From assembly GCF_003597675.1 (NCBI RefSeq), contig NZ_CP030827.1:3162001-3226000 (forward strand): a stretch of 64,000 nucleotides of DNA, read 5' to 3'. Position numbers and translations under genes: made by a program. How positions within the stretch are numbered: the first letter of the stretch is position 1; every line of letters begins with the position of its first letter. The notes below the pieces were generated by a model, which was given only the letters and a program-made list of their open reading frames with translations, was not told the DNA's origin and ran no database searches. Shown one piece after another: positions 1 through 6,851 of the stretch. The DNA is from Neorhizobium sp. NCHU2750. Lineage in GTDB: Bacteria; Pseudomonadota; Alphaproteobacteria; Rhizobiales; Rhizobiaceae.

Positions 1-19
1 CGATCTGGGGAGAGTGAGC

Positions 20-643
20 ATGAAACGTGATATGTTCCGCAAGGCCAGCTTTTCTCTGATGGCGGGCGCTGCTCTGCTGCTGATGGCGGCGCAGGCTGCC
101 GACGCCGCCGACAAGGTCCGCATGAGCGGCATGGTCGAAAGCGTCGACGGCGACAACTTCAACCTCAAGACCACCGACGGCAAGGAAGTCATGGTGATGA
201 TGGCGCCGAGCCTCAGCCTGATGGGCATCAAGAAGGCCGGTGTCTCCGACATCAAGCCCGGCGATTTCATCGGCGTCGGATCGCAGCCAACCGCCAATGG
301 CATCAACGGCGCCGTGCAGGTGGTGATCTTCCCGGCCTCGATGAAGGGCACGGGCGAAGGCGACCGCGCCTGGGGTGTAAGGCCGAACGGCCAGATGACC
401 AATGCCACCGTCAAGGAAGCAAGCCAGGATGCCAACGGCCCACTGCTGACGCTCGCCTATAATGGCGGCGAGCGGAAGGTCAACATTCCGGCCGACACCA
501 CCATCCTGGCCATCGCCTCCGCCACCAAGGACGACCTTAAGGCCGGCACTGCCGTGACCGTTCAGGGAACCGATGCCGGCGGCGGCATGATCTCCGCCGA
601 CAATGTCCGCGTCGGGCTCGCAGGCGCAATTCCGCCCAAGTGA
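20..643 (+). CDS. Exported protein of unknown function
   Basis: I do not recognise this gene. The 207-residue product begins with an arginine/lysine stretch and a hydrophobic segment (about residues 12-28) ending in AQAADAAD, a good Sec signal peptide, so the mature protein is probably periplasmic. The rest looks like two small beta-rich repeats: VRMSGMVESVDGDNFNLKTT, followed later by a second block with 'KVNIPADTTI'. Each resembles an OB-fold/DUF5666-like module, but this is only a pattern impression. The ATG at 20 is preferred over a GTG at 14 because GGGGAG lies 7 bases before it. The gene stands alone at the window edge, so upstream partners cannot be seen. Confidence 0.7.
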   Translation: MKRDMFRKASFSLMAGAALLLMAAQAADAADKVRMSGMVESVDGDNFNLKTTDGKEVMVMMAPSLSLMGIKKAGVSDIKPGDFIGVGSQPTANGINGAVQVVIFPASMKGTGEGDRAWGVRPNGQMTNATVKEASQDANGPLLTLAYNGGERKVNIPADTTILAIASATKDDLKAGTAVTVQGTDAGGGMISADNVRVGLAGAIPPK

Positions 644-754
644 CGCTCAAGCAATGAAACCGGCCGGCGCCTGCCTGCCCCGCAGATCGTCATGCGCGAT
701 CATATGGCGCGCGCACGGGCGACGGGCCAGGTTCACGTTTCGGATGGCCTCGTC

Positions 755-961
755 TCAGGCAATGTCACCTGCATCCGCGACATGTTCGTCGCGTTCGACG
801 TTGCTGCAGACACCTTGCGCCTTGCGGGCCCGGTTGATCTCGATGCTGGCAAGGCTGGGCTCCTTTCGAAATAGGGCCTCGCCCGTGCCGCAGCTGCTGG
901 CGACATTCAGCTGGCGTCCTGTCGGACGGGACGCATCCGTGTATAGGCTATCGCGCGTCAT
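755..961 (-). CDS. Possible small or decayed ORF with a strong ribosome binding site
   Basis: The 68-residue frame starts at an ATG (MTRDSLYTDAS) preceded by an unusually good AGGAGGAGG tract a few bases upstream. That is the main argument that translation starts here. The protein matches no family I recognise. The frame continues past its stop with plausible residues, so it may be the remnant of a longer, broken gene. It lies in the 488-base stretch between the exported protein and the DUF1330 gene, which otherwise holds nothing I can name. Confidence 0.3.
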   Translation of the reverse strand: MTRDSLYTDASRPTGRQLNVASSCGTGEALFRKEPSLASIEINRARKAQGVCSNVERDEHVADAGDIA

Positions 962-1131
962 TCTTTCCTCCTCCTTCGGTACCGACAATAGATGAACTAC
1001 CGGCTCGGTTCCTCCCGAACCATGTCATGCGTCAATCGCCGGCATTTCTCCGCAACCTTCCTGTCGCTTTGAAGACGAGCCCGACAGCGACAAGGGACCT
1101 CCCCTTCCCGCTATACCTGCCGCACCGAGAA

Positions 1132-1422
1132 CTAAAGCCCTTCGACGATCCGGATATCCCGCTCGACGCCACCCGCCAAAAGGGCCATCGCCTCTTGATA
1201 GGCAGGGCTGTCATGGGCAGCCTGGGCATGCTCGACGCTGTCGAACTCGATCAGCACCGTACGCTGCTCAAGCCCCGCTTCGTAGACGAGCGACGGCAGG
1301 CCCCGCGCCAGGATACGCCCGCCTGCGGCAGCGATCGCCGGACCGCTGAGCTTGGCATAGGCGGCCAGCGCATCCGGATTGCTGACCGATCGATATGTGG
1401 CAACCCAATAGGCCTTGGCCAT
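1132..1422 (-). CDS. DUF1330 family protein
   Basis: This 96-residue protein starts MAKAYWVATYRSV and contains the DUF1330 signature: an alpha/beta ferredoxin-like half barrel, 'GGRILARG' in the middle, and 'VLIEFDSVEHAQAAHDSPAYQEA' near the C-terminus. Family members form dimeric barrels. No reaction is established. The ATG at 1422 is chosen over an upstream in-frame ATG because a GGGAGAGAGAG purine tract precedes it and the family usually starts at this point. It is followed by no gene on its strand and preceded by the NIPSNAP gene 120 bases away, another small dimeric alpha-beta-barrel protein. Confidence 0.8.
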   Translation of the reverse strand: MAKAYWVATYRSVSNPDALAAYAKLSGPAIAAAGGRILARGLPSLVYEAGLEQRTVLIEFDSVEHAQAAHDSPAYQEAMALLAGGVERDIRIVEGL

Positions 1423-1542
1423 TTGCTCTCTCTCCCTCGCGTCCAAGCATAACACCGCAAGTTGTGCGCCTGGTCAATCATAGAAGGACATGGCAGCAGG
1501 TGGAACCGCTTGCCTTGCCCGTCATCATGCCATCTGCAACTT

Positions 1543-1917
1543 TCACCGGTCTTCGCCGAGCCGCTGCAGGAATACCCGCTCATAGCTGCGAAACGGCGGG
1601 TTTTCACCATAACGCGCATTCGCCGCCATCGCGTCCGGATCCTTGGCCACTGCATCGCGATAACCGAGATAGGTCTGGTCGTCCGGAAAGCTGAACAGTG
1701 CGATGGCAATGTCGCCATCTCCCTCGCGTCCCAATCCCTCGAAGCTCATGCCGGCACCGCGTGGTGCCTCGCGCGGGAGATAGTAGCCATGATGCGTTCC
1801 GCCATGCCGTTCGATCAGCCTGACCCAGGTTTCCGCATAGAGCTTGAAATCCGCAAGCCTGTCCGGATCGATCCGGTAGCGAACCTCGCATGTTACAGGG
1901 GCGCCAGACATATCCAT
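1543..1917 (-). CDS. NIPSNAP family protein
   Basis: The 124-residue product opens with 'VTCEVRYRIDPDRLADFKLYAETWVRLIERHGG' and continues with 'GYYLPREAPRG' and 'IALFSFPDDQTYLGYRDAVAKDP'. This is the layout of the NIPSNAP/dimeric alpha-beta-barrel family, whose biochemical role in bacteria is not known. The start codon abuts the TAG stop of the upstream DUF763 gene, which implies co-transcription and probably translational coupling. A second ATG two codons later (1911) is an equally possible start. Confidence 0.75.
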   Translation of the reverse strand: MDMSGAPVTCEVRYRIDPDRLADFKLYAETWVRLIERHGGTHHGYYLPREAPRGAGMSFEGLGREGDGDIAIALFSFPDDQTYLGYRDAVAKDPDAMAANARYGENPPFRSYERVFLQRLGEDR

Positions 1918-3174
1918 CTATCCGTTTTGCTTGCCGCTCTCGTCTTCCGGCGGCTCCCAGCCGAACACGCTGCGGCCTCCCCATTCATGCGAATGGCGAT
2001 ATTCGCCGGCGATGATCTCCTTGAAATCCGGACCGGTGACATAGCGTTCCAGCTGTCTTGCCTGATCATCCAGACGATGAAGCGCCTGCAGCTCCTCTTC
2101 GCGGCCGAGCCGCGCCTTGCTCACCGCCGATTTCATCACCTTGATCGTCTCGTCATAGACCTTGAGCGGCACCGGAAACGGATGCCGATCCTTGCCGCCA
2201 TGGGCAAGCGAGAAACGCGCGGGATCGGAAAAACGGCACGGCGCGCCATGCACGACCTCGGCCACCATGGCGAGCGCCGAGACGGTGCGGGCGCCGACAC
2301 CCGGCGTCATCAGCAGATCCTCGAAATCCTTCGGCCCCCGGTCGGCGGCCGCAGCCAGCGTGCCGTGCAGGCGGCGCATGTTGACGTCTTCCTCGCGCAC
2401 ATCGTGATGCTCCGGCATGATCAGATGCGGCAGCATCGGCTGCGCCGCCGGCTTTCGCATCCGCGAGGGATCGAGCGAGATCACCTCGCGGACGATTTTA
2501 TCCGGCCCGAGCGAGGCGAGAAGATCGAGCTGGCCGGTTCGCGAGGCGAGCGCCCGGTGATCGGCGAGATTGAAGATCTGCCCCTGGCCGCGACCCTCGA
2601 TTGCCGCATGCGGTGAATCGAGAAAGCTCTTCAACCCCTCCGAATGCCAGTGATAGCGCCGCGCCTGCCGCCGGGCATCGTTCATACCCTGCTGCACCAC
2701 CACCCATTTGCCGTCGTCGGTAACGATGAAGCCATGCAGATAGAGATCGAACCCGTCCTGCACCGCCGCACTGTCCACCTTGGCGACGAGCTTGCTGGTC
2801 TGGGCAAGGGCCGAACCATTGATGCCGACCCGGTTGCCGACGGCGATCAGCTCCTCCGGCGTCTGCCGCGAGTTCTTGCCGCGCCCGCCGCAGACATGGA
2901 TGCCGAGTTCGCCCGACATCGGCGTGAGCCCGCGTTTCAAGGCACCGATGACGCTGGTGGTAATGCCCGACGAATGCCAGTCCATTCCCATCACCGCACC
3001 GAAGGACTGGAACCAGAACGGATGCGCCAGCCGCGCAAGCAGCTCGTCGCGGCCATAATGGATGACGATTGCTTCGGTGATCACGGCACCGAGCCTTGTC
3101 ATGCGCTCGCCAAGCCACCGGGGAACCCGGCCGCCATGGAGCGGAAGATCGGCACTGCCTGAACGTTGAGCCAT
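1918..3174 (-). CDS. DUF763 domain protein
   Basis: The 418-residue protein matches the DUF763 family along its length. Diagnostic parts are 'SADLPLHGGRVPRWLGERMTRLG', 'IHYGRDELLARLAHPFWFQS', 'GVMGMDWHSSGITTSV'-like text, 'HVCGGRGKNSRQTPEEL' and 'DGFDLYLHGF'. A helix-hairpin-helix-like segment, 'LLMTPGVGARTVSALAMVAE', sits near residue 300, as in DNA-glycosylase-type proteins. The function of the family is unknown; the HhH motif suggests nucleic-acid contact, which is inference. The ribosome binding site is weak (AGGG very close to the ATG). The gene is immediately followed by NIPSNAP. Confidence 0.85.
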   Translation of the reverse strand: MAQRSGSADLPLHGGRVPRWLGERMTRLGAVITEAIVIHYGRDELLARLAHPFWFQSFGAVMGMDWHSSGITTSVIGALKRGLTPMSGELGIHVCGGRGKNSRQTPEELIAVGNRVGINGSALAQTSKLVAKVDSAAVQDGFDLYLHGFIVTDDGKWVVVQQGMNDARRQARRYHWHSEGLKSFLDSPHAAIEGRGQGQIFNLADHRALASRTGQLDLLASLGPDKIVREVISLDPSRMRKPAAQPMLPHLIMPEHHDVREEDVNMRRLHGTLAAAADRGPKDFEDLLMTPGVGARTVSALAMVAEVVHGAPCRFSDPARFSLAHGGKDRHPFPVPLKVYDETIKVMKSAVSKARLGREEELQALHRLDDQARQLERYVTGPDFKEIIAGEYRHSHEWGGRSVFGWEPPEDESGKQNG

Positions 3175-3203
3175 GACCCTGTCTTATAAGGCCATGTCGC
3201 CCG

Positions 3204-4388
3204 TCAGGACAGGGAAAAGTTCTTCAAACGTTCCGTCAACCGGCCGATCGTCTCGACATCCGCATTGGCAAAGGCGAAGCGAAGATAATTCTGCTGCCCC
3301 TCGCCGAAATAGACGCCCGGAATGCAGGTAATGCCGGCGCGTTTGGCGAGCTTTTCGGCGACCTCCGCCGAACCGACGCCCGCAAACGGATGGCGCACGA
3401 AGGCGAAATAGGCGCCGATCGCATCGAGCTTCCAGTCCGGCAGTTCTGCCATCACCGCCTTCAACGCTTCGGCACGGCGGCCGATTTCCTGCCGGTTTTC
3501 CTCCCGCCATGCGGCAAGCACCGGCAATGCGGCGGCAACGGCGCCCTGGGCAGCACGCGGCGCGCAGATCTGCAGATTGTCCATGATCTTGGCGACCTGG
3601 CCGATCACGGCCTCGCCTGCCGCGATCGCGCCGAGCCGGTGGCCGGGAATGCAGAAGGATTTCGAAAAACTGTAGAGGCTGATCAGCGTCTCTTCCCAGC
3701 CCGCAAGGCTGAACAGGTCATGCGGCCGCTGCCCGGCTTCCGGCAGGAAGTCGCGATAGGTCTCGTCGAGGATCAGCCAGATGCCCTTGTCCTGACAGAG
3801 CCTGAAGATCTTCTCGATGAGCGCCGGCGGATAGATCGCACCGGTCGGATTGTTCGGCGAAACGAGCGCCAGCGCCTTGACGTCAGCGGTGATCGCCGCC
3901 TCGATCGCCGGAAGCTCGGGCAGGAACCCGTCTTCCGCCTTGCACGGCACGAAAGCGGTCCTGATGCCCATCATCGCGAGCGTCGTTTCGTGGTTGAAAT
4001 AGAAGGGCTCGGTCATCAGCACCGTATCGCTCGGCCCGGCAACCGTCATCGCCGCGCAGACAAAGGCCTGGTTGCAGCCCGAAGTGATATGCGTGTTGGC
4101 GGCGGAAAGCCCTGCTCCGTAAACCTCCGCGATATGGGCGCCATAGGCCTCGCGCAGCGCATTGTCGCCCTCGATCGGACCATAGCCGGTATAGGCCGTC
4201 GACGATGCGGTCTCGCCGAGAAGCCGCAGCATCTCGGGATGCGCCGGATAGCCGGGCACGGCCTGCGACAGGTCGATCAGCGGCCCCTGGCTCTTGTCAT
4301 AGGCACGCCCCCAGGCGGCAACGGAGGGAACGGGAGGAAGGGAAAGCTTGTCGACGAGCGGATTGAAGCGGGAATTGGAGGCGGACAT
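3204..4388 (-). CDS. PLP-dependent class I/II aminotransferase
   Basis: This 394-residue fold-type I aminotransferase shows the family motifs in order: 'YTGYGPIEGDNALREAYGAH', 'TSGCNQAFVCA', 'VSPNNPTGAIYP' (PLP/phosphate and substrate contacts), 'LILDETYRDFL' (Asp and Tyr contacting PLP), and 'SLYSFSKSFCIPGHRLG', which contains the Schiff-base lysine and the phosphate-binding arginine. The substrate cannot be told from sequence. The start is placed at MSASNSRFNP (ATG 4388) because the upstream extension is not family-like, although the ribosome binding site is weak. The gene lies 29 bases upstream of the DUF763 gene and is divergent from the sulfite-oxidase-like gene. Confidence 0.88.
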   Translation of the reverse strand: MSASNSRFNPLVDKLSLPPVPSVAAWGRAYDKSQGPLIDLSQAVPGYPAHPEMLRLLGETASSTAYTGYGPIEGDNALREAYGAHIAEVYGAGLSAANTHITSGCNQAFVCAAMTVAGPSDTVLMTEPFYFNHETTLAMMGIRTAFVPCKAEDGFLPELPAIEAAITADVKALALVSPNNPTGAIYPPALIEKIFRLCQDKGIWLILDETYRDFLPEAGQRPHDLFSLAGWEETLISLYSFSKSFCIPGHRLGAIAAGEAVIGQVAKIMDNLQICAPRAAQGAVAAALPVLAAWREENRQEIGRRAEALKAVMAELPDWKLDAIGAYFAFVRHPFAGVGSAEVAEKLAKRAGITCIPGVYFGEGQQNYLRFAFANADVETIGRLTERLKNFSLS

Positions 4389-4487
4389 GATGTTCCAGCA
4401 AGATTTTGAAAGGCGGGCGATTGATTTGCGTCTCTTCTTCATCAGATTATCCGATGACGCAAGCGGAACCGTATGGGAGACGCGCAG

Positions 4488-5156
4488 ATGGCCGACGACA
4501 CCCCGACATCTCAGTCAGTTACGAAGCTGACGCTGACCAAGCGCAAATGGGCCGACGAGGGAAAATTCCTCACCGGCCGCCATGCGCGGCCCGAGACCGA
4601 CAGGCTGCCGCCCGGCCAGCATCTGGTGAAGAACTGGCCGGTCCTCGATCTCGGCCAGCAACCGAGTATCTCAAGTGCAGAATGGCGGCTCGACGTCCAC
4701 GGGCTGATCGACAGCCCGAAAAGCTTCGACTGGGCGGCATTGAAGGCCCTGCCGCAGACGGATATGCGATCCGACATCCATTGCGTGACGACATGGTCGC
4801 GTTACGACAACAACTGGAAGGGCGTCTCGACCCGCGATTTCCTCGATGCCGTCAATCCGAGGGACGAAGCGACGGCGGTGATGCTGACCAGCTATGACGG
4901 CTACACCACCAACCTGCTTCTCTCCGATTTCGCCGCGCCCGACGCCATCATCGTCATGGATTGGGAAGGCCAGCCGCTGGCGGAGGAGCATGGCGGCCCG
5001 GTGCGCCTCGTCGTGCCCCATCTCTATTTCTGGAAAAGCGCCAAATGGCTGAAGCGCATCGACTTCCTGGCCATGGACCATGCCGGTTTCTGGGAAAAGA
5101 ACGGCTACCACATGCGTGGCGATCCATGGGCCGAGGAACGGTATTCTGAGGATTAG
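4488..5156 (+). CDS. Sulfite oxidase-like molybdopterin oxidoreductase
   Basis: The 222-residue protein has the compact oxidoreductase-molybdopterin fold. It includes 'WRLDVHGLIDSP', 'SDIHCVTTWSRYDNNWKGV' with the conserved cysteine expected to ligate molybdenum, 'GPVRLVVPHLYFWKSAKW' and a C-terminal 'GFWEKNGYHMRGDPW'. Similar stand-alone proteins (YuiH type) have no heme domain and no known substrate. There is no signal peptide, so it is probably cytoplasmic. ATG 4488 is preferred over ATG 4473 because GGGAGA lies 7 bases before it. Its stop overlaps the stop of the convergent reductase gene by three bases. Confidence 0.85.
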   Translation: MADDTPTSQSVTKLTLTKRKWADEGKFLTGRHARPETDRLPPGQHLVKNWPVLDLGQQPSISSAEWRLDVHGLIDSPKSFDWAALKALPQTDMRSDIHCVTTWSRYDNNWKGVSTRDFLDAVNPRDEATAVMLTSYDGYTTNLLLSDFAAPDAIIVMDWEGQPLAEEHGGPVRLVVPHLYFWKSAKWLKRIDFLAMDHAGFWEKNGYHMRGDPWAEERYSED

Positions 5157-5752
5157 CCGAACCTGACTAGATTGTGTGCCGGCAACGGACCGCCCGGAAA
5201 CTGGGCAAGCTTCGCCCCGACAGCAAGCGAACCGAGATCGAGCCCGAAGAAGCCGAGGCGCTCGATCAACTGCCCGACCTCGACCTTAGCATCGGCATCA
5301 TCGCCCGAATAAAACAGCACGCGCTTGCCGCCCTCCGATGAAGGATCGGCTTCCAGCAGCGCGGCAAACAGGTGGTTGAATGCCTTCACCACCCTGGCAC
5401 CCGGAACCATGCCGACGAAAACTTCGCTTGATGTGCGACCGCCGAGATCGGCCGGCTTGAACAACGGAGATTCGACCGAGTTGTTGGTGTCGACGACGAT
5501 GCGGCCACCCCAGTTCGGAAGGCCTGCAAGCGCTGCCGGAAGCTTGGACCATGGCACGGCGACGAACACCATGTCGGCCTGTGCCGCCTCAGCAATGGTC
5601 ACCGCCGAAATCCAGGGCGAAAGTTCGGTCGTGAGGTCCGTCAGCGTTTCCGGCCCGCGGCTGTTGGCTATTGTGGCGTGAATACCTGCCCGAGCGAGGA
5701 TGCGGGCGATTGCTGCACCGATTTTGCCGGCGCCGATAATTCCGATTGTCAT
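5153..5752 (-). CDS. NADP-binding oxidoreductase, F420-reductase-like
   Basis: The 199-residue protein starts with a Rossmann motif 'MTIGIIGAGKIGAAIARILA' and continues 'ANSRGPETL', 'VFVAVPWSKLPAAL' and 'IVVDTNNSVESP'. It ends with 'KAFNHLFAALLEADP', 'RVLFYSGDDADAK' and 'LIERLGFFGLDLGSL'. This is the NADP oxidoreductase coenzyme-F420-dependent family; rhizobial members probably use NADP with an unidentified partner, not F420. It is transcribed divergently from the LysR gene, a classic target arrangement, and a perfect palindrome sits between them. Confidence 0.85.
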   Translation of the reverse strand: MTIGIIGAGKIGAAIARILARAGIHATIANSRGPETLTDLTTELSPWISAVTIAEAAQADMVFVAVPWSKLPAALAGLPNWGGRIVVDTNNSVESPLFKPADLGGRTSSEVFVGMVPGARVVKAFNHLFAALLEADPSSEGGKRVLFYSGDDADAKVEVGQLIERLGFFGLDLGSLAVGAKLAQFPGGPLPAHNLVRFG

Positions 5753-5819
5753 GAGCTTTACTCCGTTGGTGTTGCGATGAACGGAATATCGCCCCTTTAT
5801 TGGTCGCCGATTAGCGGGT

Positions 5820-5835
5820 AATGATGCGCATCATT
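5820..5835. promoter_or_regulatory. Perfect 16-base palindrome, candidate LysR operator
   Basis: AATGATGCGCATCATT is identical to its reverse complement. It begins 42 bases before the ATG of the LysR gene, in the 109-base gap shared with the divergent reductase gene. The dyad shape and divergent position are those expected of a LysR-type recognition site; the assignment is inference. Confidence 0.55.
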
Positions 5836-5861
5836 TTCAAATAAAAATTGAAGATAGCGCG

Positions 5862-6806
5862 ATGGAAAATCTGACCAATCTCGAATCCTTTCTGCGCTCG
5901 GCCGAACTCGGCGGATTTTCCGCCGCCGCCCGCAAGCTGGCGCTCACCCCCGCTGCCGTCAGCCGCAACGTGGCCACCCTGGAAAAGAACCTCGGCGTCA
6001 GGCTGTTCCAGAGAACGACCCGCAGGCTGGCACTCACCGAGGCCGGAGAACGGCTCTTTGCCCAGGTCGGCGGACATGTGGATGCGCTGCAGGCGGCGAT
6101 CGCCGATGCGTCATCGGGAAGCGCCGAGCCCTCCGGCATCCTCAAGGTCAGCATGAGCCCGCATTTCGGCAAGGACTATATCCTGCCGCTGCTACCGGCC
6201 TTCATGCAGAAATATCCGAAGATCAGGCCGGAATGGACATTCGAGAACCGCCAGGTGGATCTGGTCGCCGAAGGCTATGACGCGGCCATCGGCGGTGGCC
6301 TTGACCTGACGCCGGGCCTCATCTCCCGGACACTGGCACCTGCCCATCTCATTGCCGTCGCCTCCCGCGACTATATGAAGGGTCGGGCCATGCCGACGAA
6401 CCCTCAGCAATTGGGATCGCTTGCCGGCATCCAGATGCGATCCTCCAATACCGGCCGCATCCGCCATTGGACCATGCGCAATATCGCCGGTGAGGAAATG
6501 CCCGCCGCTCTGAATGGCTCCTTCATCATGAACGATCCCGCCGCGATTGCCGGCGCGGCAAGCCTCGGCCTCGGAGTCGCGTTGATCGCCGTCCCGGACG
6601 CGCTGATCCATTTCAGGCGGGGTGACCTGATCCGCCTTCTGCCGGATTGGTATGCCGATATCGGCACGATCTCGCTCTATTACGCGAACCGCAAGCTGTT
6701 GCCGGCCAAGACCCGCGTGTTCATCGATTTCGTTACCGAGCATTTTCGCAAGGAAAGGCTGGCGGAGAAACTGGCAGGAAGTCTTGGCGCATCGAACATG
6801 CCCTAA
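5862..6806 (+). CDS. LysR family transcriptional regulator
   Basis: The 314-residue protein has an N-terminal winged helix-turn-helix (about residues 3-60: 'NLESFLRSAELGGFSAAARK', 'LTPAAVSRNVATLEKNLGVRLFQRTTR') and a periplasmic-binding-protein-like effector domain from about residue 88. The effector region ('YDAAIGGGLDLTPGLISR', 'AIAGAASLGLGVALIAVP') is of the AaeR/DsdC-like LTTR type that often controls a divergent oxidoreductase. It probably regulates the reductase gene 109 bases away. The effector is unknown. Confidence 0.9.
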   Translation: MENLTNLESFLRSAELGGFSAAARKLALTPAAVSRNVATLEKNLGVRLFQRTTRRLALTEAGERLFAQVGGHVDALQAAIADASSGSAEPSGILKVSMSPHFGKDYILPLLPAFMQKYPKIRPEWTFENRQVDLVAEGYDAAIGGGLDLTPGLISRTLAPAHLIAVASRDYMKGRAMPTNPQQLGSLAGIQMRSSNTGRIRHWTMRNIAGEEMPAALNGSFIMNDPAAIAGAASLGLGVALIAVPDALIHFRRGDLIRLLPDWYADIGTISLYYANRKLLPAKTRVFIDFVTEHFRKERLAEKLAGSLGASNMP

Positions 6807-6814
6807 GCCCTTTA

Positions 6815-6843
6815 GGCGCACCCGGCGAAAGACCGGATGCGCC
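6815..6843. terminator. Possible shared hairpin between convergent genes
   Basis: GGCGCA-C-CCGG pairs with CCGG-A-TGCGCC around a 7-base loop, between the stops of the LysR gene and the molybdenum hydroxylase gene. No T-tract follows on either strand, so terminator function is uncertain. Confidence 0.35.
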
Positions 6844-6851
6844 GGCTCGGT

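Noticed and set aside
603..995. Plus-strand frame of 130 codons after the exported protein
   Set aside because: It overlaps the end of the upstream gene, has no ribosome binding site and shows low-complexity Arg/Ser composition.
1462..2616. 384-codon plus-strand frame opposite the NIPSNAP and DUF763 genes
   Set aside because: Antisense shadow; both minus-strand genes are family-like and abutting.
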